A program made the position numbers and the translations under genes. Below the pieces are notes generated by a model that searched no databases, was not told the DNA's origin, and was given only the letters and a program-made list of their open reading frames with translations. A stretch of DNA of 31,009 bases from Elusimicrobiota bacterium (GTDB taxonomy: Bacteria; Elusimicrobiota; Elusimicrobia; O2-12-FULL-59-9), in contig JACQRQ010000119.1 in assembly GCA_016206405.1 (NCBI GenBank), positions 1 to 31,009 of the forward strand, in the 5' to 3' direction. Positions 30,757 to 31,009 of this stretch are shown in pieces; position 1 is the first letter of the stretch; every line of letters starts with the position of its first letter.

Positions 30757-31009
30757 GGCTTGGGAAACAATAATATAGGCAATCTGGAGGCCCAGTCTTG
30801 AGACAAATTCTAGGCGCGACGAAGGAGCATGCCGGTTGGCATGTGACTGATGGAGCAACGACGAAGTTGGCCAAGGATGGGGCTCCCCGAAGGGCCAAGG
30901 CGCTATTGGGCTGCGACATCGTCTCTCATTGCTCACATACCGCTGCGGGTATGCTCGCTCTTCAATCCTTGTCTCGCTCCAAGATCGCCCTGGTCAATTG
31001 TTCATATTA
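30757..31009. other. Non-coding tail after recG
   Basis: No convincing gene is seen here. Short open frames on the - strand lack recognisable domains and overlap a dyad-symmetric DNA element (30800-30975). No T-run terminator follows recG. Confidence 0.6.
30800..30975. repeat. 176-bp dyad-symmetric element with two internal hairpins
   Basis: The ends are GAGACAA (30800-30806) and its complement TTGTCTC (30969-30975). Inside are two matching hairpins: CATGCC/GGCATG (30828-30833 and 30838-30843) and CATACC/GGTATG (30936-30941 and 30948-30953). Read from opposite strands both halves follow the plan GAGACAA ... GAGCAT.CC loop GG.ATGTGA ... GACGA. This long imperfect inverted repeat suggests a mobile or dispersed intergenic element, or a folded RNA. 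No transposase is present. Confidence 0.55.

Noticed and set aside
30587..30936. Two short - strand frames after recG
   Set aside because: They overlap recG or the dyad-symmetric element and show no protein-like features; the DNA symmetry explains the region better.
1..31009. CRISPR array, phage genes, transposase or defence system
   Set aside because: No regularly spaced direct repeats and no integrase, transposase, Cas or phage-like proteins are visible.

Overview
The window reads as about 31 kb of chromosome from a GC-rich Gram-negative (two-membrane) bacterium. Twenty of the 21 protein genes lie on the + strand; only rpmB is on the - strand. The set combines lipid A synthesis, BamA, a Skp-like chaperone, a PorV-like outer-membrane barrel and a giant kelch/fibronectin surface protein with a FlgD-like C-terminal domain. 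This resembles Elusimicrobiota or a neighbouring deep lineage. The placement is an inference from gene content and style; no 16S gene is present to confirm it.

Layout. 1-379: non-coding, with an inverted octamer-repeat hairpin, a chain of GC-rich hairpins and a promoter. 380-6042: a two-gene surface module, a 1560-residue kelch/TIG/Fn3 protein overlapping (ATGA) a PorV/UPF0164-type barrel. 6151-14452: hpt, ftsH, glmM, pdxJ, glmS, acpS, nnrD and tsaE, mostly tightly packed or overlapping. They cover purine salvage, membrane proteolysis, amino-sugar supply, vitamin B6 synthesis, carrier-protein activation, NAD(P)HX repair and tRNA t6A synthesis. 14425-26205: an outer-membrane biogenesis run, bamA-skp-lpxD-lpxC-fabZ-lpxA-lpxI-(Gfo/Idh/MocA)-lpxB-msbA. 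It starts from a strong predicted promoter whose -10 box contains the tsaE stop codon. 26228-28382: a ZIP-type metal transporter overlapping a shortened RelA/SpoT homologue. 28352-28564 (-): rpmB, convergent with and overlapping the RSH gene. 28597-30756: recG. 30757-31009: non-coding, holding a 176-bp dyad-symmetric element with two internal hairpins.

How the genes work together. GlmS and GlmM make glucosamine-phosphates that feed UDP-GlcNAc. LpxA, LpxC, LpxD, LpxI and LpxB turn UDP-GlcNAc into lipid A disaccharide-1-phosphate, with FabZ supplying hydroxyacyl flux and AcpS activating the acyl carrier. MsbA flips the lipid, and BamA with the Skp-like chaperone builds barrels such as the PorV-like protein. 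FtsH is known in E. coli to control LpxC turnover, so its presence on the same stretch is functionally coherent. LpxK, WaaA and GlmU are not in the window.

Most of the window is conserved housekeeping DNA. The parts worth a second look are the surface module, the intergenic repeat families, the oxidoreductase inside the lipid A run, the enlarged Skp-like protein and the truncated RSH.
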